Program-made: the position numbers and the translations under genes
Shown here: piece after piece, positions 19,434 through 29,312 of the stretch
How the letters are laid out: every line of letters begins with the position of its first letter
Position numbering within the stretch: position 1 is the stretch's first letter
Origin: Chara braunii
Lineage: Eukaryota; Streptophyta; Charophyceae; Charales; Characeae
Length of the DNA stretch: 42,479 nt
Direction of reading: 5' to 3'
Assembly (NCBI GenBank): GCA_003427395.1
Contig: BFEA01000020.1
Location: 2,576,113-2,618,591, forward strand
The notes under the pieces: generated by a model
The model's database searches: none
What the model was told of the DNA's origin: nothing
What the model saw: only the letters and a program-made list of their open reading frames with translations

Positions 19434-20088
19434 CTAATGAATTTGTCCTTTTTTTGAATAGGGAAGATCGACACATGATTCCAATATTCCACCGTCTCGC
19501 CTACTTACTATTCTCTTTCTAATATCGTGATCAAGGCGTCTGCAAAATTTTATTTTATGGCCCCACATACCACAGGATGTACATTTCCAAAGCTTGCGAG
19601 ACCTAAAAGTCTTGTTGCCTTGATTCCTTGATCGAAACACTTACTCTGGTTCGGATTTTTATTTGAAGCAGGGCGAATGTTTTCATGCGACTCGTGGCGA
19701 CCTATAGCTTGCTTCCCTTTTTGACAAGTCCCTTAACCCCCTTCGGCCAAATTACGCATGACTCATTCAACCTTAGTAAGCTTACAAGGCCGCCCCAATT
19801 GGTCAGACTCACTACCTAGCTTCCTTTTACCCTTCTGCACCCTATCTTCAAGAGTTTCTGGGAACTTGACTAACATTAGTCTCTAGAATTCAACCAAAGT
19901 CTCAGACACTCGCGAAAGAAGTCCAATACCAGGCTTCAACCTTTCGGCGATAAAATTCAAGACGAAAAGAAACTTATGATGCTTTTCCAATTAATCCGCG
20001 TTGCCAAACTCTGAAATGCCTGCAAGAATTTGATAACCTCACAGCCTTCAAAGAAAGGACTCATATAAGCAAATGTTTCTTTCGCCAT
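19434..20088 (-). pseudogene. decayed LTR-retrotransposon gag with CCHC knuckle
   Basis: Reading the minus strand from ATG 20088, one finds MAKETFAYMSPFFEG and INWKSIISFF in one frame, then FIAERLKPGIGLL and FPETLEDRVQKGKRKLG in another with in-frame stops. A third frame (19640-19434) contains CTSCGMWGHKIKFC at 19583-19542, a perfect C-x2-C-x4-H-x4-C nucleocapsid zinc knuckle. Gag builds the virus-like particle and the knuckle binds element RNA. Two or more frameshifts and several stops show it is dead. It lies about 470 bp from a PBS-like site in the correct orientation. Confidence 0.6.
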
Positions 20089-20565
20089 TATGATATCCTG
20101 CAAGACGCAACATATTTTGTTAATAAATAGGAAAAATAATCATTTAACCTTTAATTTTATCATTTCAATACTAGCGAGATCAATTTTAATTGGCTGATAA
20201 AAAATTTATTAGTACCAGTCAATTCATCAAACAAAACAATGAGTTGTTTGATCATTCGAAGTTACAAACAACATTCAATCATGTTTTTAAAAATATTATT
20301 CAATAATATTACCCGAGTGTCGTTCTGCCAGAGACAACGGTAAGTAGTCGTTGTCCCCGACAACGGCGCTACCTGTCATGCGCATCGGCTCCCGCCTTTT
20401 TCACAAAGGCAGGAACCCTCCTTCCTATATCACGCAAGAGTTGAAACAAAACAAATATATTTATTAAAAAAAACAAGAGACAACTTAGGGAACGACGCAA
20501 TATGACCACGCAAACCACCGAAATGGTTGCGGCCGTGCCGTCCCTTTGCTGCTCTAGCCGGGTGC
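20089..20565 (-). other. untranslated leader between PBS-like site and gag
   Basis: On the minus strand this runs from TTGGCGCACCCGGCTAGAGC (ending near 20566) to the gag ATG. It contains an A/T-rich part and a GACAACG/CGTTGTC repeat at about 20330-20365 on the plus strand. No ORF of note. Confidence 0.35.
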
Positions 20566-20573
20566 GCCAACTG

Positions 20574-20880
20574 TACATCCCACGGTCCGCTAGGACAGGA
20601 TAGGTTTCCACGGGGCACATCTTACCTTCCGTAAGGGGTTGTCACCACCCTCAGGGGCGTATCCTTACCGAGCTAATGACCCACTTTTGAAATTTTTTAC
20701 ATGCAATTGCAGAGGTAGGTCAGCCAAGGGCATTTGCTCGTTCACTGGAGTATAGGTATGCTTGGTTAACACCAAGTGGACCCGAACGTTGTCCGTTCCC
20801 TGGGGAGTTGATCTCCTAGGTACGAAACGAACGTCGGTCGACTAGGACGGTTTCAACCAAACATGAAACCCATAGAATAA
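20574..20880 (-). mobile_element. LTR-like end, minus orientation
   Basis: Inverted homologue of 16260-16562. The two ends face each other about 4 kb apart, each followed inwardly by TTGGCGCAC. The start of this LTR (toward higher coordinates) was not determined. Confidence 0.45.
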
Positions 20881-21548
20881 TCCTAGTCCCTTTACAAACC
20901 TCTTATCACAAAATAATTAAAATCAGTACACTTTTATTAAATCGCACAAGATAGGATTTTGACTTATGAGATGATCTGCTGAAGTTATTATTTCTGGCCT
21001 ATATGACCGAAGAGATTATTATATCGCCGCTTTCGAGGCGGAGGCTCGATATTGACGAGAGATTAGGAAAGACAACCTGTCCTTCGACTTACAGTTGGGT
21101 CTGTCGACACCTACTAAACCCTGTTAGGAATGACTTCTGCAAGTAAATTTCACTGCTACCATGCAGATCAACAAGTGATCTGGCTCCTGACCGACGTTTG
21201 AATTCTTGGTTCGACCACACCTCCGTATCATATGCAGTTTGTTTGGAGAAAATTATTAGCTAGCAAATTAAAATTTTGTTGATCGTTTTGTCTTCCGGGA
21301 CAATAATTACTCTTCCCGTTTCCTCGAATGATGAAATATTCATCTGCATCATCCGATTACCCAAAACAAAACTGCATTCGTTAGCACTGCCCAAAGAGAA
21401 CAATTACTTTTATTACCTACTTCTTCTTACGAGTTTGAGCTTCTTCTGTTTTAATTCTAACGGTGACACCTATACTGACCACCGGCAAGGATATTAATTC
21501 AGTCCCTCGTCGCCCAGGATTCGATAAGGGTTGGTCAACTCTGCGTCG
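20881..21548. other. no recognisable gene; may be rest of LTR
   Basis: AT-rich, anonymous. It could be the remaining U3 part of the minus-strand LTR, but no TG...CA boundary with a target duplication could be established. Confidence 0.3.
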
Positions 21549-21775
21549 TCACACCTCCAACCCTCTAGGAAGTGGTCTGCGGATACTCCTTCCCCTCGCC
21601 CAAGCCTGAAGACTCGGATCTCAGAGGTTGGACCATCACCACCGAGTCGGCAAAGTACCACCCCCGAAGAGTCGGGTCCACTCCAAGTCGATAACAGGGC
21701 CGGCTCCAAAAGCATACAAACCCCCGCCTTGGATGCTTCTTAGAAAGAAAGAATGCGTCCGCCAGAAGTAAGGCT
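21549..21775 (+). repeat. dispersed repeat, copy 1
   Basis: Matches 40762-40985 in the same orientation. Shared words in order are CCCTCTAGGAAGTGGTCTG, CCTCGCCC, GGTCCACTCC, GTCGATA-CA, GGCCGGCTCC, AAAGCA and CCCCCGCC. The last two thirds are repeated again, artefactually, at 21844-21999. Confidence 0.7.
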
Positions 21776-21805
21776 TTTTTTTTCCATTACTACTCAGTTT
21801 TGGGT

Positions 21806-21843
21806 CTGTCTCTTATACACATCTAGATGTGTATAAGAGACAG
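21806..21843. other. Nextera mate-pair junction adapter (artefact)
   Basis: CTGTCTCTTATACACATCT immediately followed by its reverse complement AGATGTGTATAAGAGACAG: two Tn5 mosaic ends joined head to head. This exact 38-bp string is the circularisation junction of Nextera mate-pair libraries. It is synthetic, not biological. Confidence 0.97.
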
Positions 21844-21999
21844 GCAAAGTACCACCCCCGAAGAGTCGGGTCCACTCCAAGTCGATAACAGGGCCGGCTC
21901 CAAAAGCATACAAACCCCCGCCTTGGATGCTTCTTAGAAAGAAAGAATGCGTCCGCCAGAAGTAAGGCTTTTTTTTTCCATTACTACTCAGTTTTGGGT
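21844..21999. repeat. artefactual 156-bp duplication
   Basis: Identical to 21650-21805 over 156 bp and joined to it through the adapter. The natural sequence most likely runs straight from 21805 to 22000 with one copy. Confidence 0.85.
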
Positions 22000-24036
22000 A
22001 ACTTAGATAAAAAGGAACTGAAGGAGATAGATTAAGAGAATCATTTGGACAGGTATAGGTAGATAAGGTCCTTCGGGATAGAAAAAGTCAATCATAGGGA
22101 GAAAACTAAATTTGTTTGACCTTATCTGCTTTGTTTCAGTTTAATTCATTTTATGGTGAACACAAAATTAAAGTTTTTCAAAACATCGAATCGTATTTTT
22201 TGTCATGCAAGCAGGTGAGAAGTAAAAAGAAGACAATCCTTTTTCCTTTTCTCCAACAAGCATAATCAATCTCCTTTGCAAACATCCTTCTTCGTACCTG
22301 CACAGACCACGAAGTACAACAAACAAGTTCAAAGGAAACCAATGCAATCTCACACTTAAGTCAGACCTCACCATTCACATGCAAACACACATTTAATTTG
22401 CCTCAATGAACATTCGATTGAACAGGGTCAAGTAAAGTGTGGGTTCAAACAGGTGTGAAGAGAGATCTGAGTCATTCTATTGACTGACCTTAAGTGAAAT
22501 TTAATCCGGCTCACTCAAGGAAACCGAGTAATATTCAAATCAGAAGAAAATAATCGCTGTTGAATAGGAAAATATGTGGCTGACAACTTCAGAGGTTGTG
22601 ACCTTTCTCCTGAGCCACGGTTCACGTCTTTTCTCAAGTACTCATAAGAACAGAGGTTGGACCACAAAAAAATCTCCAGCGGGATAGGCCTCCAAGAGGG
22701 TATTCCTACAAATGAATTTTCACGTGGTCCCAATGTTCCGGAAAGTCCCAACTGCACTTCAACAACAATCTGTCTCCCCAACCAATCGCAAGTCCATGCC
22801 GCCTCAAATCACCATGTCCGCTCGCAATAACCACACTAACTTGTCCGCCCCGATCTCAAACTAGTCCCACCTGGTCCCACAACGGTCACAGATGGTCCCA
22901 CGTTGCCGCTGTACCACCAAATGATCCCAAACTCAAAAAACGCTCGCACCGTGCGCCGCAAAAAAAAATAAAGGTGGCTCTGGTTGAAAACCGCATGTGC
23001 TGCAAGTTTCAATGACTACTGTCACGTGCACTCACTCCACACTCTTCATGTCGCCGGTCCACACACCATTGCCGCACAAACCCAACTGTGCATTGGTGTC
23101 AATCCAACCTCCAGGCCTCATTGGAATCCACCATAACCGTCACGCACCACAAAAATAACGATGGTTTTCTGATACTAATGCCGCAAATGTCAACACCTCA
23201 AACGGTCACACCGCCAATACCGCACGGCCAAAACGTTGTCGTCGTAGTCACGAAACACTGCTGTAAAAAAAACTTGGCCGCACAAATCCAGCAGTATTAT
23301 CTCCACCAAATACATCGTCGTTGTCGTGCCTCCAAACAGACAACACTTCCCCTTTGGAAGACCTTGATGCCGCCACGTCGTCAGTCTGGCAGCACCTCCC
23401 CTTAAAACTCTGCCAATTATCGTGCCGCAAAAAACTTGTTGCGCCGCACAAGCACCTTCTTCCAAAAATACGACAACGCAGCCTTCCCACTCACATATCA
23501 TCGTGCAGACCGTCAAGCAACACCTCCCCGTCGTGGACCTCTTGCCTCACAATCCAAGCCTGCTGCAGCCTCACGGCTACAACTCCCAGACAACCTACAG
23601 CACAAGCACAAAGTTGAGAGCAAGAAGCTCCCAGCCTTCAGCTATTGCTGCCTCTCTCTTCCTCCAAGTGCTCCTGCATACCTCCAACACTTCGCCTCAC
23701 TACACCAGCAGCTAGCCAGCCAGCATCTGCTTCAAGTATAATGCCCCAACAGCATTGCAACACGTGTGAGGCTGCTGGGTGGCAAGCTGGCTTTTATAGC
23801 TGGTCGAAGGCATTTGGGCAGTTGCCTTGCCCACAGCCAGGCAAAATTTCGTCAGTGCTCCTGACCCTTGATCTAAATCAATGGCCAGGAGCTCTGTGCC
23901 TTGGTTTCCCCCTAGGGGAACCAGGGTTATCAATTCCTGGGGGCACCTGGCCGTTTTCCTAGGCCAAGTGCTTCTGGAAATGGTTGTACTCAGCCATTTC
24001 AGAACTGTATGTTCTAATGAACAGCCGCAGTCCCAT
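22000..24036. other. no recognised gene; CAC-rich stretch
   Basis: The left part is AT-rich. From about 22800 to 23560 the plus strand is rich in CAC/CAA words (GGTCCCAC repeats near 22862-22905). This opens long but meaningless frames in all three plus phases (23088-23962). Palindromic CCCCTAGGGG-type words appear from about 23905. Confidence 0.4.
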
Positions 24037-24062
24037 CAGCCCCTAGAACCTTCTAGGGGCTG
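24037..24062. other. perfect 12-bp inverted repeat
   Basis: CAGCCCCTAGAA, CC, TTCTAGGGGCTG. The centre reads AGAACCTTCT, which also fits a heat-shock-element half-site pair (GAAnnTTC). No gene nearby supports a regulatory role. Confidence 0.6.
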
Positions 24063-24939
24063 TACATGTTCCATGGCCACAGCCACGTATGTGGCCGTTA
24101 CTTTTTTTTCCCCCCTTACTGCTTTTTCTTTTCTTTTCTACTAACTCTACCTTCAAAAATGTGCCCGCACCTGGGAAAAAACAGTGTCAGGTTCAGGCCG
24201 TCGTTTGACAGCTGCCGCCTGTTTTCAATTACGGACAGGCACAGCTATTCACAACTGTGTCGTTTAGGGGGGAGGGGAACTAAGAACAAAAAAAAAAAAA
24301 ATCGCCTCACCTAAATCGCGAGCAGTGTCCCCTCGTAACTCAAGCACGGGGTCTTAAGACCCACGCCCGAACATAGCAGCGATCTGCGGCAAATCCACTC
24401 GTCGCGGCCTTCCCCCTTGACGCTTCGATAGAAGCCCGACGAAACCAGTCTGGCACAGTCATAAACGAACGGTTGCACAGTGCACCAAAAAGAAAGAAGA
24501 GAAGAAAAAACTAAAAAAATCTAAAAAGAATCTAACAAAAAAATCTAATGAAAATCTAAAAAAGAAAGAAAATAAAAAAACGAACCATTACCTCAACCAT
24601 AGTCGCCCGTTTTTCAGGGCGCAGTGTTGGACCTGAGACGCCCGAGTCATTTCCAACGGCGCCATGTGGCGCCTCACATTCTCGTTTTAGTTTTTGTTGT
24701 TGTTTTTTTTGTTGGTTTGCCAATGGTCGCATCCATCGTAGCATGCTCTTGAAATAAAGGCCCAAGTTCGAACCCCTGTTGGGGATCGAATTTTTACTGG
24801 ATCGTTTCTCGATTTATGAGTGTCATCTTTGCGCAGGGGTCATACTGATCTGCGTGCGACAGATCTCAATTGCGCGATCTTGATCATTGCGCGACCGAAA
24901 TCGGCCGCGCTTATCTGCTTGGGCTTCTCCAAAAGGAGC
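24063..24939. other. no recognised gene; A-rich repeat
   Basis: A degenerate AAATCTAA tandem stretch lies at about 24512-24560. Near 24760, CAAGTTCGAACCCC resembles a Pol III B-box, but no matching A-box or cloverleaf was found. Confidence 0.4.
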
Positions 24940-25582
24940 TAGCCCAGTGGGGCGCAACGTGCTGGATTCGATCCCGGTACCCGCCGAGTAAGATTCAGGT
25001 AGGGCAACCTACTGGCTAGCTCCTATCACAACGGTAACTGAGCAACTCTTCTATAAGAAGAGCTTGCCCAGTCGCTAGGCTACTACCCTGTAGCCTAGTA
25101 CACCATGAGGTATGGACCTACTGGCAACCCAAACCCCTACCCCCTTTCTCACTTGGTGGGGCACCGAACCCTCTGGCTAGGTGCCTTGCCTTGGCCAGTG
25201 TACCGCCTGCTCACGCCCGGCTTCACCGAAACACATAGGTCGGATGTGGCTTCAAGGGGGGCCGCGCTTTCACGCGCGGAGGTCTTAATTAGCTCTTATA
25301 AACTCTGAATCGCGCAGTTGCTATGTCCGTGCGGCCTTACCAATCATGAGGAGAAAACCGGTCACGCCGCCGGTTCTTGCCGCCGATTCCATATACCGCA
25401 GGCATCGGGTCTTAGGTTTAAGAAATTTTAGTCTTTCAGTCATAGGTCAAGTTCGAATAAACTTATGACAGATCACCCATCTTATCAAGTTATGAAGCCC
25501 GGATAACCATTTACAAAGTCGGACATCGTCCAACATTTAAAACACCGGTCAGATACCCTTATCAAGGTTTTTGCCCCGACAC
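24940..25582 (+). mobile_element. SINE-like repeat, copy 2
   Basis: Begins with TAGCCCAGTGG (24940-24950), which fits an A-box, and GGATTCGATCCC (24964-24975), which fits a B-box. The spacing is shorter than in a tRNA. The body from 24975 matches copy 1 at 16693-17362. Both copies keep the CTCTT/AAGAG hairpin and the CCTACTGGCAACCCAAACCC block. It appears older or differently deleted relative to copy 1. Confidence 0.45.
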
Positions 25583-25598
25583 AGTAAACATCAAGTAA

Positions 25599-25675
25599 TA
25601 TGTACCCCAACCTTGAACCTTAAGCCTCAAGGTTATCAATCCCTCGAGGCTTGAGGCTCCAGGTTGGGGTACATA
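25599..25675. mobile_element. 77-bp foldback (MITE-like)
   Basis: Perfect 15-bp terminal inverted repeats (TATGTACCCCAACCT / AGGTTGGGGTACATA) enclose a second perfect 8-bp pair (25623-25630 with 25651-25658). Both ends are flanked by TA, which would suit a Tc1/mariner-type target duplication, though TA is also part of the palindrome. Confidence 0.6.
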
Positions 25676-25879
25676 ATTGAGTCGCAAAGCAAATTGTTAT
25701 CGAATGATAACAAAAAATTATGACCCTTGATGGATCAACTTGAAGCTAGTTGACGCTTCAGTCAAACGATCACGTGCATCACACTACAGGCGAAAAGAGT
25801 GATCGCTATATTGAACGCTTACAGATAATGCATTTTGTATTACATCCTAATCCTCCTCCGACTTTCTTTTCACCTATAC
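25676..25879. other. spacer
   Basis: AT-rich, no feature beyond the start of repeat-derived open frames. Confidence 0.3.
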
Positions 25880-26360
25880 CTGACGAGTACCAAAGATTAA
25901 TGAAAACTTTGACAACATCACCCTTAACCGCAATAGATTGTCAAAATTTTACAAGGCGAAATCTAAATATCACCTATCCCTGGCTGGTTCCAAAAATTAA
26001 TGAAATTTTGATAACTTCTCCCTTAACCATAATAGATTGCCAAAATTTTACAAGGCCAAAATCTGTTTAACTTCCTAAAAATGGACTCCCAAAATTTATA
26101 TTAGTCCAAATCTAAAAACCAGAGCACATCTAAACTTTGCAAGAACAGATGTTGTCCAACTCCCCGAATTAACAAAAAAATTGGCGACATTTTTTCTAGG
26201 AAGGTAAGTTCTCTAAATTTTTACTTCGCCAAATATGAAATCATACTACAACCTAACTCTATAGAAACAAAATTTGACAAATTCCTTGAATTAGTACAAA
26301 ATCCGGCAACTCTTTCCTTAAGAAAGTGAACTCCCAAAATTTCTACTATGCCAAATACGA
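25880..26360 (-). repeat. degenerate tandem units, inverted relative to 14.6 kb
   Basis: In reverse complement the units read like those at 14637-14985, for example TATTTGGCATAGTAGAAATT, TTTTGGGAGTTC, GAGTTGCCGGATTTTG and AAGGAATTTGTCAAATTTTG. On the plus strand the words CCCTTAACC-ATAGATTG and CAAAATTTTACAAGGC recur twice at 25920-26065. Four units or so. Confidence 0.55.
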
Positions 26361-26392
26361 AAACAAAAAGCACTGTGACTTGGGATTAACTT

Positions 26393-26848
26393 CTGACACT
26401 TAACTTGAGTGTCAGATCTAAGCATAACTTTCAAGATACCTCTTTTGAGATGGTATCAAAAGTTAACTTTAACCCCAACCCTCAGTAAGGTCATCGTATC
26501 TTCTCCCAAGCTTACCCTCTTCTATACTAGTTTACTTATCGCTCCAACACTCGACGGGTATCTAAGCGACTAAGCCATCGAAAGATGCCCCAATGAGTGC
26601 CTAAACAACAGATAAGCACGACCAACATCCCGCACCAACCCACAATTTCTTTATCCAGATGCACAACTTAATTAAGTCTTAAATATTTTACCCTTCCACC
26701 CTTCCCTAGATAGGGCGTAGAACTACACCTCCCTACTTAGGGACACTGTCTATCCCGCCTTAATAGCACACGAACAGAGGACACAATTATTTTCTCTCTT
26801 CTCATGCATGTGACTAGACCACCCTGCTTAGGGACACTGTCTGATCAC
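26393..26848 (-). repeat. hairpins related to the 13.6-kb array, inverted
   Basis: Five stem-loops. 26393-26415: CTGACACT/AGTGTCAG around TAACTTG. 26435-26457: GATACC/GGTATC. 26556-26590: GGGTATCT/AGATGCCC. Around 26709-26754: inner CCCTACTTAGGG. 26810-26848: GTGACTAGAC/GTCTGATCAC around CACCCTGCTTAGGGACACT. The last closely matches the reverse complement of unit 7 of the left array (shared CTAGACCACCC, then CTT, then ACA-TGTCT). Confidence 0.55.
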
Positions 26849-27220
26849 TACCTTAAACATGTTAATAACCCAATTTTACTAATTTTCTTGCAATTATGGT
26901 ATTCACATCTGGTTGTTCTCAAGGCCAGGTACAATCGAAGCAATAAGAACTAAGTCGTAGGAGTGGCTAGTAGGAGGGAGACCACTGTCATGACCAAGAG
27001 AAATGACGACGACTTGGAGCTGAGGGAGATCGCTTGGACGAAGCGCATCTTTGCGCAGATGACAAACATGAGGAGCAGCGCGACCATTAGTGGGACCTTG
27101 ACGACGAGTACAACAAGCAACCCGTTTATCTTTCATCAAATATGCTAAATGAGAATGAATCTTTCGCTAGAAGTCGGGAAGATACATCACCATTCAAAAG
27201 TCGGCGTGCAGCTTCACCCG
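26849..27220. other. no recognisable gene
   Basis: Mixed sequence. A minus-strand frame at 26903-27139 has no domain character. Confidence 0.35.
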
Positions 27221-27267
<47 letters not shown>

Positions 27268-27412
27268 TACATACACACACACACACACACACANNNNNNN
27301 NNNNNNNNNNNNNNNNNNNNNNNNNNNNNNNNNNNNNNNNNNNNNNNNNNNNNNNNNNNNNNNNNNNNNNNNNNNNNNNNNNNNNNNNNNNNNNNNNNNN
27401 NNNNNNNNNNNN

Positions 27413-27466
<54 letters not shown>
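27221..27466. repeat. CT/CA compound microsatellite with N gap
   Basis: (CT)n at about 27221-27248, (CA)n to 27293, 119 N's at 27294-27412, then (AC)n to about 27466. The gap lies wholly inside the CA repeat, so its true length is unknown. Confidence 0.95.
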
Positions 27467-27468
<2 letters not shown>

Positions 27469-29312
27469 ACACCTAGCGATGAAGCTAGCCTCACCATCTG
27501 ACTCCTCAGGGTCACTGGCAAGAACCTCGGAATCGACCTCCACACTAACCGAATCCGTTACCAAACGGATGAGCACGTTCGTCTGCAGTCTGCTACTTCC
27601 CGACCTTGCGAGTTTCGTCAATGTCGTCCTCCTTGTTTTCTTGTCAAACCTTCTTCTTCTTTAGTTAAGCACTCTCTTTTAGACCTTCACAGTGTAACTC
27701 CCTCCCTTACAGCCCGACCACATCTCAATCTAAGCAGGAACGAAATGTTCCATCTATCGGGTCTCCGCCTTTTGTAATTAAGCTCACCCTGCCTACCCTC
27801 CTTGCTTCCTGACCTACAACTTTTTTTTTACCATGAACCTGTCCATTTTCTAATGTCGTATTCATCTAGTGGCAAGGTGCAAACGCCCGATGCTAAGACA
27901 AAATGAGTAGGAAGAAATAAAAATAAATAAATTATATGTGGTGGATAAAAAATTAACTCGACCAAACCTTAACCACCCCGAAGAGAGGGTGGAGGTGCCT
28001 TCACACAGGCCCCCTTTCCTCAAAATGCATCTGAACGCAACCGCGTCCAGAGCTAGGGTGGGGTCAAAAGCTTTGGGCAATGGCCTCAAAATATCAACAC
28101 GAAGTGGCAGGCCCAAGATAATTCAGATGTTGCAAGACTACGAAGTCCTTAAAAATTGAGCCTAGATTTGAGGCTGGATGATGACTCAGGCAGGATGACC
28201 GCTTCTGCTTTATTGATTGAATTAGACGAAACGGTTGGTTATAGACGATGTTGGATAAGGCATGAAGTGAGAGTTAATTGCGTAACCTGGTTTTGGTCGA
28301 GACGACTGAGTTTTGATTGACGCGGTATGAGTTGCTCAAGAACGATAAGTGTTTTGATTATGTGTTCACGAGCCCTGACTGGCATACCGATAGCTGGAAT
28401 TGATAACCCTTCTGATCAGATGGCCGGCAGATTGGGTCGATGCTTTGCGTACTTGACGTAGTCAAAGTTAAGCATGGTTATTGTGAGAGTTAGCCCTATG
28501 ATGTACCTTTTCTGACCGCCATGAGAGTCATCTGAGTGATTAGGAAAGCCTTGCAATACGGTTGCATCAGAATGAGGCCAAGGATGAGTGAGATAATATC
28601 CCCCTGTCAAGAGTTGAAGGTATAAATCCTCTCCTAGGTGGCAGGTTAGAAATCGTCTGTGTGCTTTAAGGAGAAGTAGGTTAAGGAGAGCTGAAGGATC
28701 TACTTGCATGGACTTAGATGGTTGAGTCTAGATTCTAAGCGACTGTTCTGCTACGGGACATAGTGAGTCTGGGTAATACCTTCCTTACGTGAAGGACATC
28801 TAATCCTAGAGGGAATTGGGGTAACAATGGAAGAGCTAACACTAAGACTATCTTGCTCACCTTTAAGGGAGCGGTGGGTAGTAGTGGATGCTAGACCTTC
28901 GCCTGAATCCTTCCAGGCCTGGACCATCCACCTAGGAAGCTAAAGACTTGAAACCAATTGTTTTTAGGGTATTACTTTGAGTTGTATATTGAACTCATCC
29001 ATGAATGTCAGTCCTTGTAAGCCCAGTTTACGCCTGATTATGAGAAGCTATATGTTTAAGCAGATACCATTTTCAGGAGCACTTCGTGTGGGTTATTTTA
29101 TTAGGATTATATTTGGGATCTTATTAGCCTGTAGAAATTTATACGAATGTTTTCAGTCCAGCACTCGCCTCATGGTCGGCCATTAAGTCTGTACGCCTGG
29201 ACCGCTCTTCCCAGAGGGTAGGGATTGTCAGGTTAATAACGGAAGGCGCATGCTGGACGTTTGTCTGTGATGGGCAGAACCCAGACAAAGTAAAGACAAC
29301 TCATGATGCCTT
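27467..29312. other. no recognised gene; upstream region of gag element
   Basis: Anonymous DNA of 1.8 kb. Any 5' LTR of the plus-strand gag element at 29.3-31.9 kb should lie here, but I found no terminal repeat copy or clear PBS. Short ORFs on both strands (27862-28116, 27938-28159, 28416-28709) have no recognisable content. Confidence 0.35.

Noticed and set aside
23088-23962. Overlapping plus-strand ORFs in three frames
   Set aside because: CAC/CAA-rich composition removes stops in every frame; no frame has a domain or preference.
24756-24790. tRNA gene around AAGTTCGAACCCC
   Set aside because: A B-box-like word is present but no acceptor, D or anticodon stem could be folded.
27126-27664. 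ORFs across the N gap
   Set aside because: They consist of CA-repeat translation and X residues.
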